A stretch of 64,000 nt of DNA, from contig JAJEKV010000034.1 of NCBI GenBank assembly GCA_021234155.1, forward strand, positions 14,308,671 through 14,372,670. Reading direction: 5' to 3'. Positions 44,146-54,256 of this stretch are shown here, piece after piece. Both the position numbers and the translations under genes were made by a program. The notes below the pieces were generated by a model. That model was not told where the DNA came from. It saw nothing but the letters and a program-made list of their open reading frames with translations, and made no database searches. How positions within the stretch are numbered: position 1 is the stretch's first letter; the number at the start of each line of letters is the position of its first letter. The stretch comes from Isoetes taiwanensis (Eukaryota > Streptophyta > Lycopodiopsida > Isoetales > Isoetaceae).

Positions 44146-44521
44146 CTAGTGGTCCGCAACCATGGTTTGGGACCTTTCATGATGATAGAGTAGATCAAGA
44201 ATCGATCGGAGGCATCATTAAGTCTTTGAAGGGGAGGATATTGAGATTGTATATGTTTGAGAATCACTGACGCACTACGGTGGCATTAATAGCCTAATTT
44301 AAATTTATACAATGCAAGCATAGGCAAAGAACCAAATTCAAGAACATGCATACGACTTGCACATGATAAACAACTAAGCCAATGCAGTCACATTTTTGTG
44401 CAAGACAATCATAGAATGTGGAACAGAGCCACACATGATAAGCAATCAAATTAGTAAGACAGATATAGACATCTCCAAAGTAGGAAATGATCATAAATAC
44501 TGTGGCCACCAACGAACTTAC

Positions 44522-44719
44522 CACTAGTTATTAGCTGAACACTCCCATCTTTCATTTGTAATGTGATGTATGGATCTGCAATCGAAGCAGCAACTACAAT
44601 GTTTTCTGGTTTGTCACCAGAATTTGTCTCTGTGCCCTGGGAGCCTATCTGCAAATCTTGAGTTTGCAAGGCTCCAAAGCAGTCATACACCACGAGCGTA
44701 CACTTGTGCAATTCGACAT
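44522..44719 (-). pseudogene. CPSF160-like exon (SIADPY segment)
   Basis: The minus strand has TTTTGCAG, then 198 open bases, then GTAAGT. The translation has ALQTQDLQIGS and NIVVAASIADPYITLQMKDG followed by SVQLI. Plant CPSF160 (cleavage and polyadenylation specificity factor 160-kDa subunit) has a VSIADPYVLLxMxDGSIxLL segment here, within its beta-propeller. Two further pieces of the same family lie upstream on the same strand (44826-44894 and 44963-45105) in the right order, so this is a multi-exon relic. Confidence 0.78.
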
Positions 44720-44825
44720 CTGCAAAAGTACAATAAAAGGATAAATAAGAGAAGACTTATACCTAACCAGAATGAACATAGATTGTCAAAACGTGCAACC
44801 TGCTAAAAAGATTTCATGCACAAAC

Positions 44826-44894
44826 TGTTGGCCCCTGTGTATAGTATTCAACAGATTCTGTAACTTCTCCTAATGTTTCACCAATTTCTAGAAC
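44826..44894 (-). pseudogene. CPSF160-like exon (EVTESVEYY segment)
   Basis: After GGCAG at 44895-44898, the frame reads VLEIGETLGEVTESVEYYTQ then GPTVCA and a stop. Plant CPSF160 has MVLETxxLLTEVTESVDYYVQGRTIAAG. The match stops where RTIAAGNLFGRR should follow, so the exon is truncated or decayed at its 3' end. Confidence 0.75.
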
Positions 44895-44962
44895 CTGCCG
44901 TTTCAATGCAAATTTGCCATTTGGTCACTTTCCGAATTAGGCATGTGAATAGAGAAGCTTAC

Positions 44963-45105
44963 CATTGTCCTTGTTTCTAAGCTGATAATAAAATATGCAT
45001 GGTATTGTTCCTCTTCTAACTTTCTTGTTGCTGTAGACTCCACATTATTAGCACGACCAAGCTTGTAATAGACTCTCCATACGCCTATATACCCAGGAAG
45101 CTCAA
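44963..45105 (-). pseudogene. CPSF160-like exon (ELPG...YHAYxIISLE segment)
   Basis: The frame reads VELPGYIGVWRVYYKLGRAN, then a short variable part, then EEEQYHAYFIISLETRTM. It ends ATG before GTAAGC. Plant CPSF160 has LELPGCKGIWTVYHKxxRGHN and DEYHAYLIISLEARTMVLE, and the next exon here indeed starts VLE. The expected acceptor AG at the 5' side is not clear (GCACG at the likely place). The protein would recognise AAUAAA-type signals in nuclear pre-mRNA 3' processing. Confidence 0.8.
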
Positions 45106-45119
45106 CGTGCAATAATTAC

Positions 45120-45590
45120 ACTCTAAAGTTCACATAACTTAAAACCATGAACAAGAGCTAATAAACTGCACCTCTGTTATGAACCTGCATCATCATGCAA
45201 ACAACGCGATAAGGCATACAACGAATAAACAATAGAAGTGTGCAGTTCAAATTTAACCTGCATTTTGGTGACTAGTAGTCCTCACATAAATGAAGTCTTC
45301 AAACATAAAAGATTTGTTTGTTGCAGCTTTAGAGCAAGAAAGGCTCTCCAGAATGTCCAGAACAGCCACACATCTTCAAATAACCACAATAAAACTATGC
45401 AATCCAATTCACCAGTCCTTCCACAATCATGGCAGCTGGAACGTTTGAACAGGACTTCAATCAAGCTCTTAGCCATGAGGCCAGCATACCAATAGCTACT
45501 TGCTAAGACATTAAGCACGAACTTATTAGAAAAACAGTGCATGGAAACTGAAACCTCATGTTTAGAAACACATACTCACCCGGAATAGCA
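45120..45590. other. No recognised exon
   Basis: Frames are open in places (45282-45542 minus) but no CPSF160 or other motif was recognised. Confidence 0.35.
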
Positions 45591-45594
45591 TCTT

Positions 45595-45706
45595 TTGCCC
45601 GCGCCCCAGGAAACCTAAGATCACTTGGCATGAGCCAAGTGTACATGCCTCCCAACAGCTGCAGCAAAGCAGAAATGATAAGCACAGGTCCAAATGTAGC
45701 AATCAT
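45595..45706 (-). CDS. Candidate exon with good splice borders, unrecognised
   Basis: The minus frame reads ATFGPVLIISALLQLLGGMY, a hydrophobic segment, then TWLMPSDLRFPGARAKDAIP, ending G before GTGAGTATG. A CTGCAG within it could also be the acceptor, giving an exon from LLGGMY onward. The donor is strong. I do not recognise the protein. It sits between CPSF160-like and MATE-like pieces on the same strand, but fits neither family. Confidence 0.35.
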
Positions 45707-45709
45707 GCA

Positions 45710-46680
45710 CTGTTCCTCACCTTGAAGGCTAATAATCCAAAAGCAAATGGCTTGGAAATTTCCACTAATAACATTTTTTCTGTCATTTTTTCTTTTTGAT
45801 CAGGCAACAAAAACATTCATATTTTGTGGGAAATCTCCATTAGAGGTTAGCATGAAAGCAAAATACTTTAAGCCAAAAAGTTGGGATATTCAGCTTGACT
45901 ACTCTGAATCTCCACATACTGGTTTTTATGATGTTTGAATCTCCACGGATGCAATGATTAGTGGCTTCCTTCAAATTCAGAACCGCCATTGACAAAAACA
46001 AAGAATCCGCAGCAATGTTCAACAAAAGCTGCAAGAATTGGTACTCTAGTGGAGAAACTAGAATAAACTAGTTGGGAGATGCAATCGAAAGGAAATACTG
46101 GTGATCTGGCCATATCAACATGTGCTGATCATATGTTAAAATTTTGAGTTTAGAACTACCACTTTCTTGCCACACTCATTTGCCTTTGAATGCTTGACAG
46201 TTGAAAAACATCCGCAGACGTATCTGGGAACCAGAGTATCAAATGGTAATCTAACTGTCGAATATTTCATTAGAGACGCGGACATGAGAAAATTCTACAC
46301 AATGTAAGATAAAAGCTGGTTAACATAACATGACGTACTAATAGCATGTGTTTACGTTTCTAAACATTCTCATCATATTAGCTGACCCATAATCTGCGAA
46401 AAAAGAGTTACTCACCATTCCACTACACTAGCAACATGAATTGTCCATGTGGGCAAAGTGACAAAGCATTGTTGGGTTCATTTGCCGCCATAATCCAAAG
46501 ATCGAGGCGCCCGGTTTGAAGCAAGATTGGCAATGCTGCAGAGCCTGGAAGAATCAAGGTTCTTCCATTCCTGTTCCCATTTGGCTTTACCTTAAAAGAA
46601 GACCTGCATCTTGAAGAAAATGGATATAGTAATTTTTAACTTTAACTACTTGGAAGTCCACAATTCATCTGAACTAATAC
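45710..46680. other. No recognisable gene
   Basis: Short plus and minus ORFs (45747-45938 and 45840-46034) are without motifs. Confidence 0.4.
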
Positions 46681-46686
46681 AATTAC

Positions 46687-46936
46687 CTATTCTTCCGATG
46701 TAAGCTGTGTCTACCAATTACGCAAGGGGTTCAATTGCTTGCGCAATAAGTGCAGGCAGAGCAAGAAAAGCTAATTCCCAAACAACACCGTCAGTTTCTT
46801 TCTTGCCAATTGATTGACTGAGTGCAGCCCTGTCCAAGAAAATACTATAGGTTTCAAGAATAGTTCCAAATTTTCGTATCGGCCTCCATGCATCCAAACT
46901 TCCGGTTAGCCGGTATGCACAGCAGCCGCCTGGCAA
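46687..46936 (-). pseudogene. MATE-family transporter exon with internal stop
   Basis: The minus frame reads VVWELAFLALPALIAQAIEP, LA, then TAA at 46718-46720, then LVDTAYIGRIG and a donor GTAATT. Plant MATE (multidrug and toxic compound extrusion) transporters, especially the plastid-type DTX group, have ELxxLALPAxxxQAIDPLAQLxxTAYIGRLG at the first transmembrane helix. The stop falls where the family has Gln, one base from CAA. The homologous part spans 46687-46786, and sequence upstream to 46936 is open but not recognised. No further MATE exon was found downstream, so this is a broken fragment. Confidence 0.78.
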
Positions 46937-46939
46937 CAG

Positions 46940-47670
46940 GGATGACCTAACATTTACAGCTTACAGCAGGTTTTTAGCAGTTTTTGGCATATTCTAGGTA
47001 TATGCTAGCATATACCATGAATATGCCAAAAACACACATAAACAAGGGATTGCCCCCCTAGGGGCAACCCAAAAACTAATTGGATTTAAGAATTACACTT
47101 AATTTTAAAGCTTATAATTTCAATATGTGGCAGAGAATACTTAAAGCAAATACTAACATAATAATATTGCTTTAAATTTATAATAAAAACTTCTTATATC
47201 AAATCAAAGATAAATAAAGTTCCTATATACCCAAAAAAAATCAACAACGTACTACTTCAAGTACAAAATAAATCACAGATGCTTGCTCGGTTCACCATTG
47301 TAAATTTGGCGTTTGACCCTTCTAAACTGCAAGGCTTCTTGTGAAATCAAAATCCCTAGCCATTGAAGGGCCATTAACCTGTATTGAAGTGCATGCATTC
47401 AAGCTCTCAATTCCCATTGGTGCACGCTATTTGGTTTTAATGGAGGTTCTCCTGCTGAAAATACTCTCACAAATAGCGTTGCTTGTCACATTGGACTAGT
47501 GCAATTTGAAGCAATGTAAAAATATTCTTGAATCTATTCTCATTCACAGAATTAGAAGCTATAACCAATGCTACTTCCTCAAGATTCTTGCATGGCCAAT
47601 TAGACGTAGCATGAGTTTTGTTATGAGCAGACTCCCCTCTCAACTTGTTTAAGAGTCAATTAAGTGGATG
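46940..47670. other. No recognisable gene
   Basis: A TAGGTATATGCTAGCATATACC palindrome lies at about 46994-47015, and a CCCCCCTAGGGGC patch at 47054. The rest is AT-rich and shows no gene. Confidence 0.5.
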
Positions 47671-47673
47671 CAC

Positions 47674-48660
47674 CTATGGTGATCCTCTAACAAGCTTTGA
47701 TGTGCCATAAAACTTAATCAAATCCTCAATACTATCTTCACGAAACCTCCGTGCTTTTAGAGAAACTCTAGGTATGTTTAAAGGAGAAAGTACATTGAAA
47801 TGCTTCAAATTCAAAATATCCTCAAATCTAGTTCGCAAGCAATCACATATTACCTTGGCATATGATTTTTGTCGCAAGATTGCTTCTTCCAAATCTGCTC
47901 CTCATTATTTTGTATAAGCTATACTCGTCACCATGAATAGAGGTTCAATTGGGCAAGCCATCCATCAGGTGGTCCATAGTCTGGAATGACAGGATATCCA
48001 CATCTATCCACTTCACTAGCATTTGAATCATCTTCCCGGATACCAATATAGAAAACATCAATAACACTTTGTACATGCTCATGAACACAGGTAATGTCAA
48101 CATAATCTACTTGAAATAGTTTGCTCAATATAGTGAGCCCACCAAGGATATCTGCTAGAAAATGCAACAAATATATCGTCTTCAGATTGGCCAATTTCTT
48201 AAAGATTTCATAACACTCAAGCTCTGAGTACTCCAACAAAGTAGATAAATCAAAACAAACCTTACTTATAGCTCCATGTCTGCTCAACCAATGAGTGTCT
48301 TGAATCTTTTCAAGACGTAGAATCTCACATGCATTATCCTAGCAGTTCTTGTAATTTTGTCAATCTTTTGCTACTACAAGAGAAATGAGATGTTAAGGAG
48401 TTCACAAATTTCTCAACATGTTGTGTCCATTCCATGTTACAAACTTTAGTTGCATCTTGAACTGCAAGATTGGTCCGATGGGCAATGCAATGAATAGCTG
48501 TCATAAAGGAGTACTTGGTTTTAAGTCTCGCTGCAACACCTGTTCTTATTCTTGTCATCACAGAAGCATCATTCGAACCAAATCCCACCATTCTAAGTTT
48601 CTCCAATCCAAGCTTCAACAAATGTTGAAGTATTGTATTACATAAAGAGTTTGCATCAGT
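47674..48660 (-). pseudogene. hAT-superfamily-like transposase relic
   Basis: Three minus-strand pieces lie in order. 48621-48334 has MVGFGSNDASVMTRIRTGVA, then SFMTAIHCIAHRTNLAVQDA. 48350-47928 begins LEKIQDTHWLSRHGAI. 47892-47674 is a C-terminal part. GFGSDGASVMxGxxxGV, the IHCxAHRxxLA segment and the T(R/H)WLS motif are hallmarks of hAT-type transposases and of the ZNF862/DUF4371-like proteins derived from them. The His-containing CIAHR and the first Asp-bearing motif are visible. Frameshifts at about 48340 and 47900 make it inactive. Terminal inverted repeats and the 8-bp duplication were not identified. Confidence 0.78.
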
Positions 48661-48664
48661 TTAC

Positions 48665-49060
48665 TCTATCTTTAACATGCCAAGGAGTCCCCTCTTTGGC
48701 TCAAAACCATCTTTTAAATAAGCAACACCTTTAAACTCGATCCTTAGGTTGCTCCTTCATCCTCCTAGCTTCCATCCATGCTTTTTCTTCTATTTTCCAA
48801 CTGCCAATGGCAATGAGCAATGCTTGAATTGAACTCCACGATGGCACCACCAGCATCGCTTTTGTCTGTTCCGCTCCTCTTCCTTATTTTTTTCCTCTTT
48901 AACTTCTATCTAAGGCCACAAACTTTTCTCTCCAAATGAATGAATGGTGGGATTGATATCCAAATCCACGTTCCTTTTCTAATTTGGAGGGACCAAAAAG
49001 TATCCACCCACCTTTATTAACTATTAATGGCACAACTAACTTTATTATAGTACCAACTAG
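48665..49060. other. No recognisable gene
   Basis: This may be upstream sequence of the transposase relic. A minus ORF (48899-49120) shows no domain. Confidence 0.35.
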
Positions 49061-49088
49061 AAATGAAGCCCAGCGTTGCTGGACATAG
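49058..49088. repeat. CCCAGCGTTGCTGG hairpin motif, copy 1
   Basis: ACTAGAAATGAAGCCCAGCGTTGCTGGACATA closely matches ACTAGTAATGGTGCCCAGCGTTGCTGGGCATA at 59603-59634. The core CCAGCGTTGCTGG is a short stem-loop. One copy adjoins a polypyrimidine tract and the other an AAT array. Confidence 0.7.
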
Positions 49089-49169
49089 CTAGGATCTGTA
49101 AATGATACACTCTGGAGCAAATTGTTAAATTAATTTACGTCGTAAAATGACACAATTAAGAGGATTTGG

Positions 49170-50812
49170 CCACATTTTCACTTTTCTTTCCTTATTTCTT
49201 TTCCCTTTTTCTTCTCCATGCTTTTGTATTTTATTTTTTATTTTCCCCTTTTCCATCATTTACCTTTTTCCTTTTTCCACTATTCTATTTCTACCATCTT
49301 CCTTTTCCCTATTTTTGTTTTCCCCTTTAATGTTTTTATTTTTCTAATTTCACATCCTCTTTTTTTTTCTCATTTTTATATACTCTTTCGTTTTTCCTCT
49401 TTCACCATTTCTCCATCCCCTTTTCCTTTTTTTCTTCATTTTTCATTTTTCTATTCCCTGCTTTTCCATTTTTTCTTTTTCTATTTTTCTCTTCGTTTTT
49501 GTTCCCCTCCCCTCCCATTCCTATTTTACCCTTATTTTTCTCTCATTCCCTTTATTCTCCTTCCCATTTCCCTTCCTCTTTTCCTTTTACCTTTTTTTCC
49601 CTTTTCGTTTCCCCCTCCCCCCGCCGCTTCGCTTCCCTTTCCCTTTTCTTTTCCCTTTCCCTTTCCCTTTCCGATGGCCTTTTTCCCCTTCCCCTCTCCT
49701 CCTTTTCCAGCCCTTTCTCTCTTCCACTTTTTTCCTTACATTTTCCCCTCTTTCTCTCCCTTTTCCTTTTCCTTCTCCTTTTTCTTTTCCTTTTCCTTTC
49801 TCTTTCTCTTTCCCTTTTCCCATATCCCTTTTCCCCACATTTTTTCCTTCTCCTTTTTTTCAGTGCCCCTTTTTCCCTTCCCTTTATCTTTGTGCCTTTT
49901 TTCTTCCATTTCCCCCTTCTTTGTTCTTTTCCTTTTCCTTTTTTCCATACCTTCCCTTTTCCCCTTTCCTTGCACTTTCCCTCTTCCCTTTTTTTTCCTT
50001 CTTGTTCCCCACATTCCCTCTTCCAGTTTTCTCTATGCTCTTTTTTCTTCCTTCCTCGCTTCCCCCTCCCTTTTTCTTCTCCCTTTCGCTTTCTTTTTTT
50101 CCCTTCCTTTTTTCTCCTTTCCTCACCTTTTTCCTCTTCCCCTTTTCCAGTGCTTTTCGCTCCCTCGTCCTCCCCCTTTCTTTTTCTCGTATCTCTTTTT
50201 CCCACCCTTTTTTCTTCTCCTTTTTTTCAATACCCTTTTTTTTCCTTCCCTTTATTTTTATGCCTTTTTTCATTCCCTTTCTTCTTCTTTTGTTGTTTTC
50301 TCTTTTCATTTTTCCGTATCATCCCTTTTCCCCTTTCCTCGCACTTTCCCTCTTTTTTTTTCCCTTCTCTTTTCCTCACATTCCCTCTTTTAGTTTTCTT
50401 TAAGCCCTTTTTCCTTTCTCCCCTCCCTTTTTCTCTTCCCCTTTTTTTCGTGTCCATTTTCTCTTCATTTTTTCTTCTTTTCCCTCTTCCTCTTTCCTAG
50501 TGTCCCTTTTCACTCCCTCGTTCTCCCCTTTCTTTTCCCTTTCCCTTTTCTTTTCCTTTTCCCTTTTCCTTTTCCCTTCCCTTCTCTTGACCCTTTTCCT
50601 CATCCCCTTTTTCCCTTCCCTTTTACTCATGTCCCCACCCTTTCCCACTTCTCCTTTTCATTGTGTCCTTTTTTCCTTTCTTTTCTCCCTTTCTTTTCCT
50701 TTCCCTTTTTTCGTGCTCTTTTCCCTTTTTCTTCTTTCCCTTTTATCCGTGCTTATTTACCTTTCACTTTTCTCTTTTCTCCTCCCTTTTCCTTTTCTCT
50801 TTCCTCTTTAGA
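49170..50812. repeat. Polypyrimidine/polypurine tract, ~1.64 kb
   Basis: The plus strand is almost pure C and T, with variants of TTTTCCC, CCTTTTCC and TTCCTTTT and only scattered A or G. ORFs of several hundred codons span it on both strands (plus: Phe/Pro/Ser; minus: Lys/Glu/Arg/Gly) simply because stop codons are rare in such sequence. They are not genes. Such mirror-symmetric tracts can form triplex DNA. Confidence 0.95.
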
Positions 50813-50819
50813 GATTAGA

Positions 50820-51270
50820 ACATGGCCAATCACGGTGGTGGGTAGTCGTGCAATCTCGGCTTTTGGATGCAATCGGATGATCTCAACCACCCAAATTAGG
50901 GTTTTCTTCATGACATACGCTAAAACTTTATAATATAAGAAGATAAGAGGGTGATTAACTTAAAAGGATTGGGATTTTCTTTTGGTTGGTTGATTGATAT
51001 ATTTATTTATTTGTTATTGGTCATATAGTCATATCTTTCATGCAAATGCACATATATTATTAGTATGTAAAAAAATATCCTACTCCCTTATATAATTACC
51101 AGATTTGTGCCTGTAAATTAACAAGGGCATCGGATTTTCACCGTTTCTTTGAATTTTTTGCAGGAACTACGTTTCGGGGAATAAGTAAAGGCACCAGATT
51201 TTTTCAAAAGTTATCGGATTTTCTGGGTTGAAACCCCCTATTTTTCGAGCCTGTTACCCATGACTATCTA
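50820..51270. other. No recognisable gene
   Basis: This is AT-rich sequence without ORFs of note. It contains a telo-box-like AAATTAGGGTTT at 50894. Confidence 0.4.
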
Positions 51271-51275
51271 CAATA

Positions 51276-51334
51276 TTCTAGAACAATCAAGAACATTCTA
51301 GAACACTCCAGAGCTTTCTAGAACATTCTAGAAC
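51276..51334. promoter_or_regulatory. Heat-shock-element-like array
   Basis: TTCTAGAACAATCAAGAACA and further CTAGAACATT units with 10-bp spacing give alternating TTC and GAA half-sites. It is the same family as 20565-20850. Confidence 0.5.
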
Positions 51335-51832
51335 ATCTTAATCAGAAAAACTTTCTATTTTTAGATTGAGATGCTGGTTTTATATGCAAGTTTAAGATCT
51401 TACTCAAGGAGTAGTTCAATTGAATGGGTTTCTTTGTTATATGTTTTAGGGCAAATTGGACAAAAATAGAAAGATAAGCAGAGACATCAACATGAATGAC
51501 AATTAAATATTGAGAAAGAACTAAAAGAGGCTCATATCATACACCTTACATTCTTTTCAAAATAAAGAATATATCCCATATTGTTTTATATGAAGTTTTG
51601 ATGGAAAGAGGAACAAAATTAGTCAATAATATGAAGTTTCCTTGGAAATACATTGACCAAGCCCTTCAAAGTTTTTGCAGATGGCTCAACAAATCACTGC
51701 CCTTGTAGAAATCCATTGATCCATTGATAAATCATATCAGGACGACAAATCTTGAGATTGTGCACAGTACGACACTGAAAATGCCTTCCAGTGTGGCCTT
51801 AACCACATTCCAGATGAATGCTTAGCCATGAG

Positions 51833-52025
51833 CATCTAGAACATTCTAAAATATTGTAGAACTTTCTAGAACGTTTCAAAACAATCTAGAACACCGCGCA
51901 AGTTATTTAACACGTCCTACGGTGCAAGTTTCTACGATGCAAGTTCGAACGGATGTCAAGATTCCATTAGATTCTCAAAGATCTTACGAAGATCCCTGTT
52001 GATTCCCTTAGATCCTCTTATATGC
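51833..52025. promoter_or_regulatory. Heat-shock-element-like array followed by AGATTC units
   Basis: CTAGAACATTCTAAAATATT and ACTTTCTAGAACGTTTC continue to 51892. Then comes CCTACGGTGCAAGTTTCTAC, like 20130-20180, and a short AGATTC array to 52025. The order mirrors the start of copy A. Confidence 0.5.
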
Positions 52026-52079
52026 TTTTAAAGGTAATGTGACTTATCTGGCTTTATGCTCGCAATTGTTTCCAATTCT

Positions 52080-52092
52080 TTTTTTTTTTTGA
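52080..52092. repeat. T-run, possible minus-strand poly(A) of a retroposon
   Basis: TCTTTTTTTTTTTTGAAAAACCAG resembles a poly(A) tail of a minus-strand insertion. No upstream body was identified. Confidence 0.3.
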
Positions 52093-52189
52093 AAAACCAG
52101 TGGCATTACACACTGATCCTTGAACGGATCTAGGTATTGAATTTACAAAGATCAATTGGGAAGCAATAACCACCATGAAGATGAGAGAC

Positions 52190-52420
52190 CCTAAGTGTAC
52201 CTGAAGGTTGTAGACAATATCAAAGTTTTCCAAAGACTGAGAAAAGGATGGTTCATTTTAAAACATCATTTGTGAGAATAAAATTGAAAATGCCGTCTAC
52301 ACTCCAAGTGTACTTGAATGTTGTAGACAACATCAAGGCTGTCCAAAAACTGAGAAAAGGATGGTTCAATTGAAAACCTCGTCTGTGGGGATAAAATTGA
52401 AAATGTCGTCTGTGAAAATA
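52190..52420. repeat. Tandem repeat, two ~118-bp units
   Basis: AAGTGTAC(C/T)TGAA(G/T)GTTGTAGACAA, then CTGAGAAAAGGATGGTTCA, then GTGRGRATAAAATTGAAAATG recur once. The units begin near 52193 and 52307. Confidence 0.88.
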
Positions 52421-52424
52421 AATA

Positions 52425-53580
52425 AGGAAAATAAATGGGTTTGATGTAATTAAAATATTTAGGAAGTAAAATCATATCTTTTCCTCTATTGGTTTTCATC
52501 AAAGAACTAATCAAATTCCCACACTGGGAACAAAATTTAGAACATCTTTATATTTATGAATGTTTCTCTCTCATAGTTTAGATGTCTATTCCCACTATAT
52601 TCCAACAAAATCCAATCCAACTTGTTTGCCAACTATCCAATGCTATTGATATTGCTTTTGCAGATGTATATGGTGATTTTTCCAACTCAAAAGCCAAATT
52701 TAAACAAATTAGAACTAAAAAGCAACATGATAGAGAACATTAGGATATGGCAAGGCATTATTGCTGGCAAGCTTCTTTCTAAAAAGCGCAAGGCATTTTC
52801 TAGAACACCTGCATTCAGATTGAGCAATATAGAATCAGAGCAGTGCATCAAAGTTCTTCGGACTCTCTAACTAACTAATTTGGATGGTCTGGTCCTGAAG
52901 ATCCAATAAACCAATGTGCGCATATTGTTTTGAAAAGAAAAAGAGATATGCAATCGCTCTAGGAAAATTCGTGGCAATAGCTTGCATCAAAAACCAAATA
53001 ACTAGTAAAGATCTGGCAAAACTGCAACATGAAAAGATCTTTGGATAGCAACATTCAAGCGGAGATGCTCTAGCCATCTACAATATTGAATCACCCAAGA
53101 ATGCAAAATGCATTTCAAAATGTCCTAAATGCAATCCTATTCGATTATCACGTTCTTAAGAAAATCCTTTCAAACTAACTAAATCCTAACCATCTTCCTA
53201 CATCAATAGTTCATAATGAAAGTTAGTTCAGGAGAATGATCAGACCAGATAAGTGTTATCAAAGTGCAATAAAACGAAAAAAAAATTGTGTTGTAATCAC
53301 CTTATTACTTCTCCATACATCGAGGCACCTCTAGAAACTTCAGTGCTTTTTCTGAAAAAGGAACCCAAGTCAGACCACTGTTGTAGCATCGTGCATTTGA
53401 AGCGAGGTCATAATGCCCTGCCATGCCCTCCATTTCTTCGAGTTCTTTTTTATAGTTGCTCAATTGAAAAAAAACCCAAGAAAGGAAATATCAAGCAATG
53501 GATGCATCAATCGCCATAGCTACTAGAACCAAGCTCAAAACCCAAGCTTTTGGCGTCCGCAAATGCAAATTACTGGGAAG
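52425..53580. other. No recognisable gene
   Basis: A plus-strand ORF (52622-52870) ends with a basic, fairly protein-like stretch (LSKKRKAFSRTPAFRLSN), but no family was recognised. The remainder is AT-rich. Confidence 0.4.
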
Positions 53581-53599
53581 TTAATGGTAGTAGCGGGAT

Positions 53600-54256
53600 C
53601 TAATACTTGAGAGCGGCCAAATCAAAGGCCTCTCGTTCCTTATCTGTTCTAGCCTCCTTAGAGAGGCTTGCCCATACCTCCTTGAAATCATCATCAGATG
53701 GCAATGTCTCCTCAATTTTCTTACCAAACTCACTCGAAAGAGTTGATATAGCATTACAATGCGTTCTCGTTTCGAATGGTCTCCTAGAGAGGGCATCCGC
53801 AACAACATTAAGCTTGCCGGGCTTATATACTATGTCGAAATCATATTCCTCAAGGAATTCCATCCACCTCCTTTGCCTTAGGTTGAGGAGTGGTTGAATG
53901 AAAATATATTGAAGGCTCTGGTGATCAGTATCTAACTGAAACTTCCTCCCCAACAAATAATGCCTCCAAATCCTTAGTGCCCCGACAATGGCTAATAACT
54001 CCTGATCATGGGTTGGGTAGCGTTGCTCTGCGTCGCACATCTTCTTCGAGTCGTAGGCGACTACCCTTCCTTCTTGCATCAAAACTGCACCTGTTGCTAT
54101 CTTGCTCGCATCCGTGGCCACTAGCTTATCTTTGCTCGGATCTGGAAGGACAAGGACTGGAGCTGTCGTTAGAGCCTCTTTGAGCTTTTCAAAGGAGGCT
54201 TGGACATTCTCAAGCCAAAACTTTGCCCAATCCTTTATCTTATTGCTCTTGGTGAG
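53600..54256 (-). pseudogene. Element 2 RNase H and linker, truncated
   Basis: The frame continues from RT after the single stop. The RNase H residues are intact: TDASKIATGAVLMQ (Asp), THDQELLAIV (Glu) and DTDHQSLQYI (Asp). It is followed by WMEFLEEYDFDIVYKPGK and DALSRRP, the normal end of the RNase H domain, and by the start of the linker to integrase (EREAFDLAAL). A stop then follows and homology to element 1 ends near 53606. The junction is a deletion or insertion point. Confidence 0.9.

Noticed and set aside
49218-50500. Long ORFs of up to about 390 codons on the plus strand, rich in Phe, Pro and Ser
   Set aside because: They lie inside a nearly pure C/T tract where stop codons are rare. 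Equally long Lys/Glu/Arg ORFs occur on the other strand. No domain is present.
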